In this document: in pieces, positions 25,578 through 33,490 of the stretch
How positions within the stretch are numbered: position 1 is the first letter of the stretch
Layout: every line of letters begins with the position of its first letter
Assembly: GCA_963848035.1 (NCBI GenBank)
Contig: CAWKCD010000003.1
Location: forward strand, 1 to 64,000
Direction: 5' to 3'
DNA: 64,000 bases
From: JAVVHH01 sp963848035
GTDB lineage: Bacteria; Pseudomonadota; Alphaproteobacteria; Acetobacterales; Acetobacteraceae
Program-made: the position numbers and the translations under genes
The notes under the pieces: generated by a model
The model's input: the letters and a program-made list of their open reading frames with translations, nothing else
What the model was told of the DNA's origin: nothing
The model's database searches: none

Positions 25578-26772
25578 CATCCGCCAACCGCCAAGACGTG
25601 ATCGCATCGTAATGGTAATAAAAATTCGGCCCCCGCTCCGCCAACACCGCCGCCCGCGTCGGCTGCACCGCCCCCGTCTCGTCCGTCGCCCGGCTCTGCA
25701 GCACCGCAGGCCCCCCGCCCCATGACCACGGCGCCCGAAACCGCGTCAGGCACCGCGGCAACACCGGCCCCTGCAACGCGGCATCCACCCAGCTCGCCCC
25801 ATCGTCCACCGACACCTCCACCCGCGTGACCCGGCCATTGCCCGACCAAGCCAGCCCGCTGATCTCCTGGAACCCCGTCTGCCGCAACCGGAACCCCGGC
25901 GAAGGCCGCGTGATCACCGACTTCACCCGCATCACGAAGTTGAACTGCAGCGCTTTTCCGTCCCGCCCCAGATCCGTGTATTTCGACGTCTCCTCCCGGG
26001 TCTCGAACGGCGCCGTCCCCAGCTTCAGCCGCCGCAGCCACTTGATGTTCGTATTCCCCTCATAGCCCGGCAGCAGCAGCCGCAACGGATACCCCTGCTC
26101 CGGCCGCAACCGCTCCCCGTTCTGCGAATACGCCAGGATCGCATCGTCCATCGCCTTGGCCACCGGGATCGACCGCGTCATCGCGCACGCATCCGCCCCC
26201 TCCGCCAGCATCCACAACGCCCCCGCCTGCACCCCCGCCTCGGCCAACACGTCCGACAGCCGGACCCCCGTCCACTCCGCACAGCTCAACAGCCCATGCG
26301 TGTCCTGCACCGTCCAACCCGGCTTGATCGTCGAAGCCTTGTACAGCCCCGTATTCCCCGAACACTCCAGGAAATGGATCGCCGACACCGACGGGAACCG
26401 CATCAGGTCCTCCATCGAGAAACTCAGCTTCCGGTCCACCATCCCATGCACCATCAGCCGATGCCGATCCGGATCGATCGCTGGCGTCCCCGCATGGCTG
26501 CGGATGTAATGCAGCCCGTTCGGCGTGATGATCCCGTCCAGATCCTGCAGCGGCGTCACGATCGACCCCGCCGTGTCGAACAGCAGCTTCTCCCGCGGCC
26601 GCCGCACCACGTGCGCCTCGAACGGCGACGGCGCCCCGTAATGATCCTCCGCGATCGGCGCCCCCTGCTCGGTCGTCCAGGACGGCACCCCCGCCTCCGG
26701 CGCCGCAAGCGCCCCAGCAACTTTGGCCCCGGTGAGCGCGCCCGCAGCACGCAATAGATTCCGGCGGATCAT
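25552..26772 (-). CDS. soxC: SoxC-like sulfite dehydrogenase (molybdenum subunit)
   Basis: A ~406-residue sulfite-oxidase-family molybdoenzyme, periplasmic, oxidising sulfite or Sox-bound sulfur and passing electrons to a cytochrome c. Key elements: ITPNGLHYIRSHAGTP, SAIHFLECSGNTGLYKAS with the molybdenum-ligating Cys, EWTGVRLSDVLAEAG, GYPLRLLLPGYEGNTNIKWLRRLKL and a C-terminal dimerisation domain (VTRVEVSVDDGASW). The N-terminus MIRRNLLRAAGALTG is a weak Tat-like signal. ATG 26772 is chosen because it starts at that signal. No other sox genes are nearby, so a stand-alone sulfite dehydrogenase is likelier than a full Sox system. Confidence 0.88.
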   Translation of the reverse strand: MIRRNLLRAAGALTGAKVAGALAAPEAGVPSWTTEQGAPIAEDHYGAPSPFEAHVVRRPREKLLFDTAGSIVTPLQDLDGIITPNGLHYIRSHAGTPAIDPDRHRLMVHGMVDRKLSFSMEDLMRFPSVSAIHFLECSGNTGLYKASTIKPGWTVQDTHGLLSCAEWTGVRLSDVLAEAGVQAGALWMLAEGADACAMTRSIPVAKAMDDAILAYSQNGERLRPEQGYPLRLLLPGYEGNTNIKWLRRLKLGTAPFETREETSKYTDLGRDGKALQFNFVMRVKSVITRPSPGFRLRQTGFQEISGLAWSGNGRVTRVEVSVDDGASWVDAALQGPVLPRCLTRFRAPWSWGGGPAVLQSRATDETGAVQPTRAAVLAERGPNFYYHYDAITSWRLADDGSFALAV

Positions 26773-26927
26773 CGTCGAGCCCTGCTCCCGGCTGAAGGCC
26801 AGAGTCCTCGCACCGCCGCCCCGCGCCGACAAGCGCCCCACCCGTCAGTTTTCCGTGCCCGCCCCCCGCCGCTTGCCGCGCCTCCCTCCTTCAGGCAACT
26901 CCCACGAGCCCACCGGAGCACCGCGCC

Positions 26928-27605
26928 ATGCATGTCGGACTTGTCGTCGGGATCGGCCCAGCCGCGACCGACTTCTACTACCGTCGCCTCATCGCCACAC
27001 TCGCCGCCGCGGGCGCCCCGCTCGAACTGACCATGGCGCACGCCGACACGCCGACGCTCCTGCGCAACCAGGCCGCCGGCAATCCAGCCGCGCAAGTCGC
27101 CATCTATCGCCGCCTGGCCGACCGCCTCGAAGCCGCCGGCGCGTCGACGATCGCGATCACCTCCATCGCCGGCCATTTCTGCATCGGCGAGTTCATCGCC
27201 GTCTCGCCTCTGCCCGTCATCGACCTGCTCGCGGTGGTCGACGGCGAACTCGTCACCCGCGGCCTGAAACGGGTCGGGATCCTGGGAACCCGGATCGCGA
27301 TGGAAACCCGCTTCTACGGTGCAGCCACGAAAACCGAGATCATTCCCCCCCAAACCAGCGACGCGCTTCAAGCCGTGCACGACGCCTACGTCGCCATGGC
27401 CTCGTCCGGCTCGATCACCCAAGCCCAGCGCGACCTCTTCTTCTCCGCCGGCCGTGCCCTCATCCGCGAATCCGGCGCCGAAGCGATCATGCTCGGCGGC
27501 ACCGACCTCGCGCTCGCCTTCGACGCCACCCACGATCCCGGCTTCACCACCGTCGACTGCGCCGCCCTCCACGCCGACGCGATCGCCGCCGCGGCCATAT
27601 CCTGA
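26928..27605 (+). CDS. Aspartate/glutamate racemase-family protein lacking both catalytic cysteines
   Basis: A 225-residue homologue of PLP-independent Asp/Glu racemases. The fold is clear: GLVVGIGPAATDFYYRRL, HADTPTLLRNQAAG, KRVGILGTRIAMETRFY and a C-terminal IMLGGTDLALAFD. The two active-site cysteines expected in C-N-T-A-H and G-C-T-E contexts appear as S in ITSIAGHF and G in LGGTDL. It is therefore unlikely to racemise by the standard two-base Cys mechanism. Divergent from soxC with a 155-bp gap. Confidence 0.8.
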   Translation: MHVGLVVGIGPAATDFYYRRLIATLAAAGAPLELTMAHADTPTLLRNQAAGNPAAQVAIYRRLADRLEAAGASTIAITSIAGHFCIGEFIAVSPLPVIDLLAVVDGELVTRGLKRVGILGTRIAMETRFYGAATKTEIIPPQTSDALQAVHDAYVAMASSGSITQAQRDLFFSAGRALIRESGAEAIMLGGTDLALAFDATHDPGFTTVDCAALHADAIAAAAIS

Positions 27606-27625
27606 CGCGGCCCATAGGCCTCCGA

Positions 27626-28132
27626 GTGCTGCTCGGCGTCGCTCTTCTCGCGATGGCGCTTGCGACTGCGCGTTTCGAATACCGCAACTTCCACGAATAC
27701 TGCATTGCCGAAGGTCGATACCTGACCGACCAGGAGTTGGTCGATGCGGCGATCCGATACGAGATCACGCACCCCGCGCGTTATTATCTTGAGCAGGGCG
27801 GCAGACGGTATGGTTCGGTAGCCGAATTCCGCCAGGTCAATCCCATTTGCTGTCAGTTGGACAAAACGATAAACCCGTCGAAGAGCCGAGCTATTTGGTT
27901 CAGGCGGCTTGTTGGCCGCCATTTCCTGGTGGTCAGGCTTTGGTTCAAATTCAAGGACGAGGGAGCCGATCAGTTCACCACGGCGCACTACCTTGTCGAT
28001 ACCTGCGGTAACGTGCGCTCCGCGGGGCTAGGCGGCAGCGCCAACCTCAGAACGGGCCCCACAATCATCTGGGAAGGAACCCAAAGAATGAGCCAATACG
28101 ATTTGAGTAACCATATCGAATCGATGCCGTAA
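27626..28132 (+). CDS. Unrecognised membrane-anchored or secreted protein, low-GC
   Basis: A 168-residue frame starting at GTG: a hydrophobic N-terminus (VLLGVALLAMALATA) followed by YRNFHEYCIAEGRYLTDQE, a cysteine pair in NPICCQLDK, and HYLVDTCGNV. I recognise no family. Base composition is clearly lower in GC than its neighbours and rare codons are frequent, which together with the low-GC 28133-28391 stretch suggests recent transfer. The gene begins 20 bp after the racemase-like gene. Confidence 0.6.
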   Translation: MLLGVALLAMALATARFEYRNFHEYCIAEGRYLTDQELVDAAIRYEITHPARYYLEQGGRRYGSVAEFRQVNPICCQLDKTINPSKSRAIWFRRLVGRHFLVVRLWFKFKDEGADQFTTAHYLVDTCGNVRSAGLGGSANLRTGPTIIWEGTQRMSQYDLSNHIESMP

Positions 28133-28391
28133 CGAGTCTGTTCTTGTATCGGACGCCGCCCCTCCAGCCGAAATGTTCGAGGCTCCCATTCCACGCCTGT
28201 CAGGTTGGACCGGTATCGCTTCGTCTTGCAGGCAATCTCGGCCATTCGGCCACTTCTCTCTCGGCTTCAACCGAGCCGCAACGCGCTCTCCGATCTAGGC
28301 GTCGAGCCACTCTAAGGACGAACGCACGCAAGAGTTTTCAAACTGACCCATGACCGCGCTTTGACGACGCTTGCACCAGCGCTAGTCGGGT

Positions 28392-29315
28392 CTAAGCCGC
28401 CCGCGCCGCCCCCTGGTCACAGCCCCAAACGAAGGTCAGCTCATGCTTGTTGTGAAACAAATGCATCAGCCGCCCCCCCTCGATCGCCTCGAACCCCGCC
28501 TGCGCCGCGAAATCCGTTTCCCCCTGGAACTTCACCGTGCACACCACCCGCCGCGCCCCCCCGGGCTCGATCCACCGCTTCACCAACCCCAAAAGCCGCT
28601 CCGGATACGCGATCACGTCGCACACCAGCCAATCCACCGCCCGCACCTCCAGCCCGAACGCGCTCTCCTGCAGCGCCGTCACCCCCGGCATCGCCGACAC
28701 CGCCGGGTCCAGCGCCGCCTTGTCCACCGCCGTCACCGCCGCCCCCAATTGCGCCAGCACCCACGTCCACCCGCCCGGCGACGCCCCCAGATCCAGGCAG
28801 ACATCCCCCGCCCCCGGCCAGGTCCCGATCCGCGCCAACGCCTCCCACAACTTCAGATAAGCCCGGCTCGGCGGCCCCACCCGGTTCTCCTCGAACCGGC
28901 ACTCCCCATTCGGGAACGGGCTCGTCTTCGTCGCGCTGTACAGCAGCCGACCCGCCGCCAGCAGCGTCCATCCCCCCAGATGCGACGTCGGCGCCGCCTC
29001 CGGAAACCGCAGCGCCCGCGCCTTGACCGGCGGCAGCCGCTCCCCGATCAGCGCCATCCGCCGATGCTGCTCGACCGGATACGCCGCCCAATTCCGCTGC
29101 ACCGCCCGCAACGCATCCGCCCCGGCCTTCACGGAAGGGCAGGGGACCTCGACCGGCGCCGTCCACACCTCGAGCGCCCAAGCCGAAGCCACCGCCGGCG
29201 CCGGCGACAACGCCAACCGCCCATGCCAAGCCTCGACCGCCACCCCCTTGTGCCCCAGCTCCTCCGCCAGGACCTCCTCGAGCCCCTCGGCCGCCAGATA
29301 AGCGCTCCCGATCAC
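28392..29315 (-). CDS. RlmM-like 23S rRNA 2'-O-ribose methyltransferase
   Basis: A 307-residue SAM-dependent methyltransferase with a THUMP-like N-terminal region and an FtsJ/RrmJ-type catalytic domain: CLDLGASPGGWTWVLAQLGA (SAM site), VTAVDKAALDP, DWLVCDVIAYPERL (catalytic Asp) and CTVKFQGE (catalytic Lys). It resembles E. coli RlmM, which methylates C2498 of 23S rRNA; the target here is inferred. GTG start within a GTGA overlap with the DUF423 stop. Confidence 0.82.
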   Translation of the reverse strand: MIGSAYLAAEGLEEVLAEELGHKGVAVEAWHGRLALSPAPAVASAWALEVWTAPVEVPCPSVKAGADALRAVQRNWAAYPVEQHRRMALIGERLPPVKARALRFPEAAPTSHLGGWTLLAAGRLLYSATKTSPFPNGECRFEENRVGPPSRAYLKLWEALARIGTWPGAGDVCLDLGASPGGWTWVLAQLGAAVTAVDKAALDPAVSAMPGVTALQESAFGLEVRAVDWLVCDVIAYPERLLGLVKRWIEPGGARRVVCTVKFQGETDFAAQAGFEAIEGGRLMHLFHNKHELTFVWGCDQGAARAA

Positions 29316-29680
29316 CGCAGCAGCGCGGAAAGCCCGAACGCTGCCCAGCCCAGCATCAGCGCCACGCCCCCCACCGGCGCCGTCATCCCCAAACTCGGCC
29401 CCCCCAGGATCGGCGAGTAGACCGCCCCGCAGAACAACGCCAACCCCACCGCGAACAGCGCCCCGGCCACATGCCCGAGCCACCCGCCCTGCGCCCCCCA
29501 GATCCCCACCCCGACCAACGCCAGCGCATGCCACCCCAACATCTGCGCCCCGCTCGCCCGCGCCCGCGCCGTCTCCGGATCGCCGCCCAAGGACCCGCCA
29601 TGCGCCGCATACGCCGCCGCAGCCACCGCCAGCACCCCCACAAAAGCCCCCAAGACGACCCAACCTCGATACGAACCCAT
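29312..29680 (-). CDS. DUF423-family membrane protein
   Basis: A ~122-residue protein with four hydrophobic helices (VVLGAFVGVLAVAAAAYAAHGG, MLGWHALALVGVGI, VAGALFAVGLALFCGAVY, VGGVALMLGWAAFGL) and the AAHGG and GxxxHALALxxxG patterns of DUF423 (YgdD). Function unknown. AGGGG seven bases before ATG 29680 decides the start over an upstream in-frame codon. Translationally coupled to the rRNA methyltransferase gene; in E. coli too, ygdD lies next to rlmM. Confidence 0.85.
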   Translation of the reverse strand: MGSYRGWVVLGAFVGVLAVAAAAYAAHGGSLGGDPETARARASGAQMLGWHALALVGVGIWGAQGGWLGHVAGALFAVGLALFCGAVYSPILGGPSLGMTAPVGGVALMLGWAAFGLSALLR

Positions 29681-29723
29681 CAATACCCCTCCCAAATCCC
29701 GTGCACGCGTGTACATTGTCGCC

Positions 29724-30674
29724 ATGCCACGCGGCGACCTGTTTCCCGAGATCGGACCCTTCGAAACCGGCTACATGCCCCTCGGCGGCGGCCATGTCAT
29801 GTATTGGGAGCAGGTCGGCGCCCCCCGAGGCGCCCCCGTCCTCTTCCTCCATGGCGGACCCGGCGCCGGCGCCGGCGCCGTCCACCGCCGATTCTTCGAC
29901 CCCGGCCACTGGCGCATCGTCATCTTCGACCAACGCGGCGCCGGCCGCTCCCGCCCCCTCGGCAGCCTCGCCCACAACACCACCAGCGACCTCGTCGCCG
30001 ATATCGAGACGCTCCGCACCCATCTCGGCATCGACCGCTGGATCCTCTTCGGCGGCTCCTGGGGCAGCACGCTCGCGCTCGCCTACGCCCAAGCCCACCC
30101 CGACCGGGTCCGCGGCCTCGTCCTCCGCGGCGTCTTCCTCGGCCGCCCCGCCGAGGTCGACTGGTTCCTCCACGGCCTCGCCGCCTTCTTCCCCGACGCC
30201 CACGCCGCCTTCGTCGGCCACCTCCCGCCCAACGAGCGGCAAGACGTCCTCGGCGCCTACCTCAAGCGCCTCACCGACCCCGACCCCGCGGTCCACATCC
30301 CCGCCGCCCGCGCCTGGTCCGTCTACGAAGGCTCCTGCAGCACCCTGCTGCCCAGCCCCGACACCGTCACCTCCTTCGCCCAGGACCGCACCGCCCTTGG
30401 CCTCGCCCGCATCGAAGCCTTCTACTTCGAGCACAAGCTCTTCCTGCCCCCCGAAGGCCTGCTCGGCCGCATGGACCGCATCGGCCATCTCCCCGGCGAG
30501 ATCGTCCAGGGCCGCTACGACATGATCTGCCCACCTGGCACCGCCTTCGAGCTCGCCGCCCTCTGGCCCGCCGCCCGTCTCACCGTCATCCCCGATGCCG
30601 GCCACTCCGCCCTCGAACCCGGCATCCGCCGCGCCCTCGTTTCCGCCGTGGAACGCTTTCGCACGGTGAGGTGA
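29724..30674 (+). CDS. pip: Proline iminopeptidase
   Basis: A 316-residue alpha/beta hydrolase of the S33 family that removes N-terminal proline from peptides. Motifs: VLFLHGGPGAGAG (oxyanion hole), FDQRGAGRS, ILFGGSWGSTLALAYA with the nucleophile Ser, PDRVRGLVLRG, GRYDMICPP with the catalytic Asp, and IPDAGHSALEPG with the His. It is divergent from the DUF423 gene with a 43-bp gap. Confidence 0.92.
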   Translation: MPRGDLFPEIGPFETGYMPLGGGHVMYWEQVGAPRGAPVLFLHGGPGAGAGAVHRRFFDPGHWRIVIFDQRGAGRSRPLGSLAHNTTSDLVADIETLRTHLGIDRWILFGGSWGSTLALAYAQAHPDRVRGLVLRGVFLGRPAEVDWFLHGLAAFFPDAHAAFVGHLPPNERQDVLGAYLKRLTDPDPAVHIPAARAWSVYEGSCSTLLPSPDTVTSFAQDRTALGLARIEAFYFEHKLFLPPEGLLGRMDRIGHLPGEIVQGRYDMICPPGTAFELAALWPAARLTVIPDAGHSALEPGIRRALVSAVERFRTVR

Positions 30675-30736
30675 TCAGATCAGGTGAACGGCCCCGCTCC
30701 ACGCACGTTGAGCGGCCGACAACCCTGGAGATCAGA

Positions 30737-31324
30737 TTGAACAATTTCGTCCGCTGGGGCGCCGCCCTGGCTTTCCTGCCGCTCGCCGCCTGCAACAGCA
30801 ACCCGGCCATGCCGCTCGCCTCCTCCGTCCCCTCACCGCAGACCGTCGCCAGCGTCAGCGCCAAGGACCAGCAATTCATCGAGCAGGCCATGACCTCCGA
30901 CATGTTCGAGATCAAGAGCTCGCAACTCGCCCTCCAGCGCTCCCGCAATCCCCGCACCCGCCGCTTCGCCCAGCAGATGCTCGATGACCACAACGCCAGC
31001 GGCCAGAAGCTGATGGCCCTCGCCCAGGCCAACGGCGTCACCGTCCCCACCGCCATGGGCCCCGAGCAGGACCGCGCCTATGCCGCGATCGCCAACACCC
31101 GCCGCATCTTCGACAGCGAATACTTCCGCCAACAGGCGCTCGCCCACCAGAGCGCGGTCGTCGTCTACCAAAACGAGATCGACGGCGGCTACAACAACGA
31201 CGTCAAAGCCTTCGCCCAGGAGACGCTGCCCACCATCCAGCAGCACCTCGAGATGGCCCAGGCCGCCCGCAACATGCCCATGGGCCGCATCCCCGCAAAC
31301 CGCGCCGCGCCCCTGACCAACTAA
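30737..31324 (+). CDS. DUF4142-family lipoprotein
   Basis: A 195-residue exported protein. A lipobox LPLAAC ends the signal peptide (ALAFLPLAACN), so it should be lipid-anchored. The DUF4142 domain is ferritin-like helical: FIEQAMTSDMFEIKSSQLALQ, TRRFAQQMLDDHNASGQKLM, YFRQQALAHQSAVVVYQNEI, AQETLPTIQQHLEMA. Function unknown. TTG start with GGAG six bases upstream. Confidence 0.85.
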   Translation: MNNFVRWGAALAFLPLAACNSNPAMPLASSVPSPQTVASVSAKDQQFIEQAMTSDMFEIKSSQLALQRSRNPRTRRFAQQMLDDHNASGQKLMALAQANGVTVPTAMGPEQDRAYAAIANTRRIFDSEYFRQQALAHQSAVVVYQNEIDGGYNNDVKAFAQETLPTIQQHLEMAQAARNMPMGRIPANRAAPLTN

Positions 31325-31329
31325 CCCCT

Positions 31330-31370
31330 CGTCACGGCGAGGCGCAAAGCGACGCGGCAGTCCAGGGCGG
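31330..31370. repeat. R2 repeat, copy 4
   Basis: CGTCACGGCGAGGCGCAAAG then CGACGCGGCAGTCCAGGGCG. It starts 5 bp after the DUF4142 stop. The 300-bp gap 31325-31624 holds this copy and the next and no other gene that I can see. Confidence 0.75.
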
Positions 31371-31412
31371 CACGAACCACTCTCGCCACCCCAGACTGCC
31401 GCACCTCGTCTC

Positions 31413-31453
31413 CGTCACCGCGAGGCGCCAAGCGAAGGAACAATCCAGGCCGG
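31413..31453. repeat. R2 repeat, copy 5
   Basis: CGTCACCGCGAGGCGCCAAG then CGAAGGAACAATCCAGGCCG, 83 bp from the preceding copy and in the same orientation. Confidence 0.75.
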
Positions 31454-31624
31454 CAAACACCTACCCGCCAGCCCAGCGTCGTCCCGCCCAACAATCCCGA
31501 AACCGTTCAGAGATCGTTCGCGAAGGCGCGACGCCGCGTCAGCCGGCGTGTGTTTTCGTAACCCGGCGCGCAAGCGCGAAACACGCGTTGGACGGCCCGT
31601 GTCGTCGCAACCGCAAACAGTCGC

Positions 31625-31909
31625 TCAGATCGTCATCTCGGACGCCGCCTTGATCGCCTCGAGCTCCTGCAGCCGCTCGCGGTGCTTGCCCATCCGCGCC
31701 CGCAGCTCCTTCATCCCGATATCCGAATTGAAGATGTAGTCGAGATACTCGCGCGTCGGCACCGCGCCGCCCTCGAGCAGGCGCACCGCCTCGATCGCCG
31801 CCTCGCGCAATTTGATCCGCTCCCACCGGATGAGACTCTCCAGGCTGATGGCCGCGTCGCGGCGAAGCCCTTCATAGTCCTGGTCGGTGTCGCCCCGTGT
31901 TTGGCTCAT
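31625..31909 (-). CDS. Small helical protein of unknown function
   Basis: A 94-residue frame with charged, helix-forming sequence (AAISLESLIRWERIKLREAAIEAV, SDIGMKELRARMGKHRERLQEL) and no signal or membrane segment. Heptad-like leucines suggest a coiled coil. I do not recognise the family. The following 226 bp (31910-32135) are lower in GC and contain no gene that I can support. Confidence 0.6.
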   Translation of the reverse strand: MSQTRGDTDQDYEGLRRDAAISLESLIRWERIKLREAAIEAVRLLEGGAVPTREYLDYIFNSDIGMKELRARMGKHRERLQELEAIKAASEMTI

Positions 31910-32135
31910 GAGCTCGGCCTCACTTTGCTCGCCATAAACTAACGGCCCCTACTGTTGAGGTGCAATCTAAAGCAAAATTATTAACGATCGATTGCCAGGC
32001 GAACGCCGCATGGGGGCCAGCTTCTCTGGACCGTATGCTAGCCAGAACGGTTCGAGCGCCAAATCGAGCCGATGAGCGAAGCATCGGAGCGCCCAAGTGT
32101 CGCCAATCCAACGTCTCGAATCATCATCGGAAACG

Positions 32136-32276
32136 ATGGTGGATCCGCTCCGCAAACGGCTCCGCCAAGTCCTCGTCGTCATCTGTCTCGGCGCGCTACT
32201 CGCCGGCTGCGGATGCCGCCCGGGCTACATCGGCCCCTACGGCGGCGTTCATCCCGGCCGCTGCTGGGTCGGCTGA
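32136..32276 (+). CDS. Tiny lipoprotein, Gly/Cys-rich
   Basis: A 46-residue gene: basic start MVDPLRKRLRQ, hydrophobic stretch VLVVICLGALLAGC ending in a lipobox (LLAGC), then GCRPGYIGPYGGVHPGRCWVG. Mature product is only about 22 residues. It precedes the secreted GCG protein by 38 bp, and both have C...P/G...C tails, so they may act together. Function unknown. Confidence 0.65.
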   Translation: MVDPLRKRLRQVLVVICLGALLAGCGCRPGYIGPYGGVHPGRCWVG

Positions 32277-32314
32277 CGCATCAATCATCCTCCACCATCG
32301 TGAAGGTCAAACGC

Positions 32315-32578
32315 ATGTTGAAATCGGTAACGCTCGCCCTGTCGCTCGCCTTCGTCATGATGACCGGCGCAAGAGCCGCCATGCCCGAGCTGCAAACCCA
32401 ATACACCGCCAACTCGATCATCAAGGTCGGCGAAGGCTGCGGCCCCAACCGCTGGCGCGACCGCTTCAACCGCTGCCACTGGTTCGGCGGACCCGGCGGC
32501 AGCTACCGCGGCACGCCCATCGAATGCCCCCCCGGCATGCACATCGGCCCCCGCCGCGGCGCCTGCTGGCCCAACTAA
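32315..32578 (+). CDS. Small secreted GCG...CxPN protein
   Basis: An 87-residue exported protein: signal peptide (VTLALSLAFVMMTGARA), then GEGCGPNRWRDRFNRCHWF and a CPPGMHIGPRRGACWPN tail. This resembles the 'GCG_CRPN' family of small Cys-patterned proteins, also seen at 55081. An in-frame GTG at 32300 would give a more basic N-terminus and is possible. Function unknown. Confidence 0.75.
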   Translation: MLKSVTLALSLAFVMMTGARAAMPELQTQYTANSIIKVGEGCGPNRWRDRFNRCHWFGGPGGSYRGTPIECPPGMHIGPRRGACWPN

Positions 32579-32633
32579 CGGGCCCGATCGGCGGGCATCA
32601 CCCGCCGACCAGCTTCCACGCCCTCGGCGGGTT

Positions 32634-33479
32634 CTACCCGCCGACCACCTTCTGGGTCTGCTCCCCAAGCCCCGAAATCCCCAACCGCATCGTCTGCCCC
32701 GCACGCAGGAACACCGGGTTCGGCTTCACCCCCATACCCACGCCCGGCGGCGTCCCCGTGCTGATGATGTCCCCCGGATACAGCGTCATGAACCGGCTCA
32801 CGTAACTCACCAGCGTCGGCACGTTGAAGATCATCGTCTTCGTATTCCCGTGCTGCATCCGCTTGCCGTCCACGTCGCAGAACATGTCCAGATCATGCGG
32901 ATCCGGCACCTCGTCCGTCGTCACCAGCCAAGGCCCCGTCGGCCCGAACGTCGGGCACCCCTTGCCCTTGTCCCAGGTCCCGCCGCGCTCGATCTGATAC
33001 TCCCGCTCGCTCACGTCGTTGCACACGCAATACCCGGCGACATGCGCGTAAGCGTCCTTCTCCTCGATGTAATCCCCCCCGGTCCCGATGACGATCCCGA
33101 GCTCGACCTCCCAATCCCCCTTCGTCGACCCCCGCGGCAGCCGCACCTCGTCGTTCGGCCCCTGATACGCCCCCAGCGACTTCAGGAAGATGATCGGCTC
33201 CTTCGGGATCGGCAGCCCGCTCTCTGCCGCATGATCCGCATAATTGAGCCCGATGCAGATGAAGTTCATCGGCCGCGGCACGCATGGCCCGATCCGCTCG
33301 CTCGACGGCAGGGCAGGGAGGCTCGCCGCATCCACCGCCTTGATCTTCGCCAACCCGGCCGGCGACAGCGCCGCCCCATCGAAATCGCGCACCACCCCCG
33401 AAAGATCCCGCGCCACCCCCGCCGCATCCAACACAGCCGGCTTCTCTGCGCCCAAGGCGCCAACCCGCAACAACTTCAT
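32634..33479 (-). CDS. Fumarylacetoacetate hydrolase-family protein
   Basis: A 281-residue FAH-fold enzyme that cleaves C-C bonds of beta-diketo acids. Metal ligands are in PIIFLKSLGAYQGPNDEV (Glu context), DWEVELGIVIG (Glu) and YCVCNDVSERE (Asp). In its operon the likely substrate is a 2,4-diketo-3-deoxy sugar acid, giving pyruvate plus a hydroxy acid, as in the diketo-hydrolase route for L-fucose or L-rhamnose. That substrate is inferred from the neighbours. It starts 11 bp after the SDR gene. Confidence 0.88.
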   Translation of the reverse strand: MKLLRVGALGAEKPAVLDAAGVARDLSGVVRDFDGAALSPAGLAKIKAVDAASLPALPSSERIGPCVPRPMNFICIGLNYADHAAESGLPIPKEPIIFLKSLGAYQGPNDEVRLPRGSTKGDWEVELGIVIGTGGDYIEEKDAYAHVAGYCVCNDVSEREYQIERGGTWDKGKGCPTFGPTGPWLVTTDEVPDPHDLDMFCDVDGKRMQHGNTKTMIFNVPTLVSYVSRFMTLYPGDIISTGTPPGVGMGVKPNPVFLRAGQTMRLGISGLGEQTQKVVGG

Positions 33480-33490
33480 CCGCGTCGCTC

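Noticed and set aside
28144..28353. Small plus-strand frame in the low-GC gap after the unrecognised gene
   Set aside because: It has no ribosome site and an amino-acid composition like random translation, and overlapping frames are equally open.
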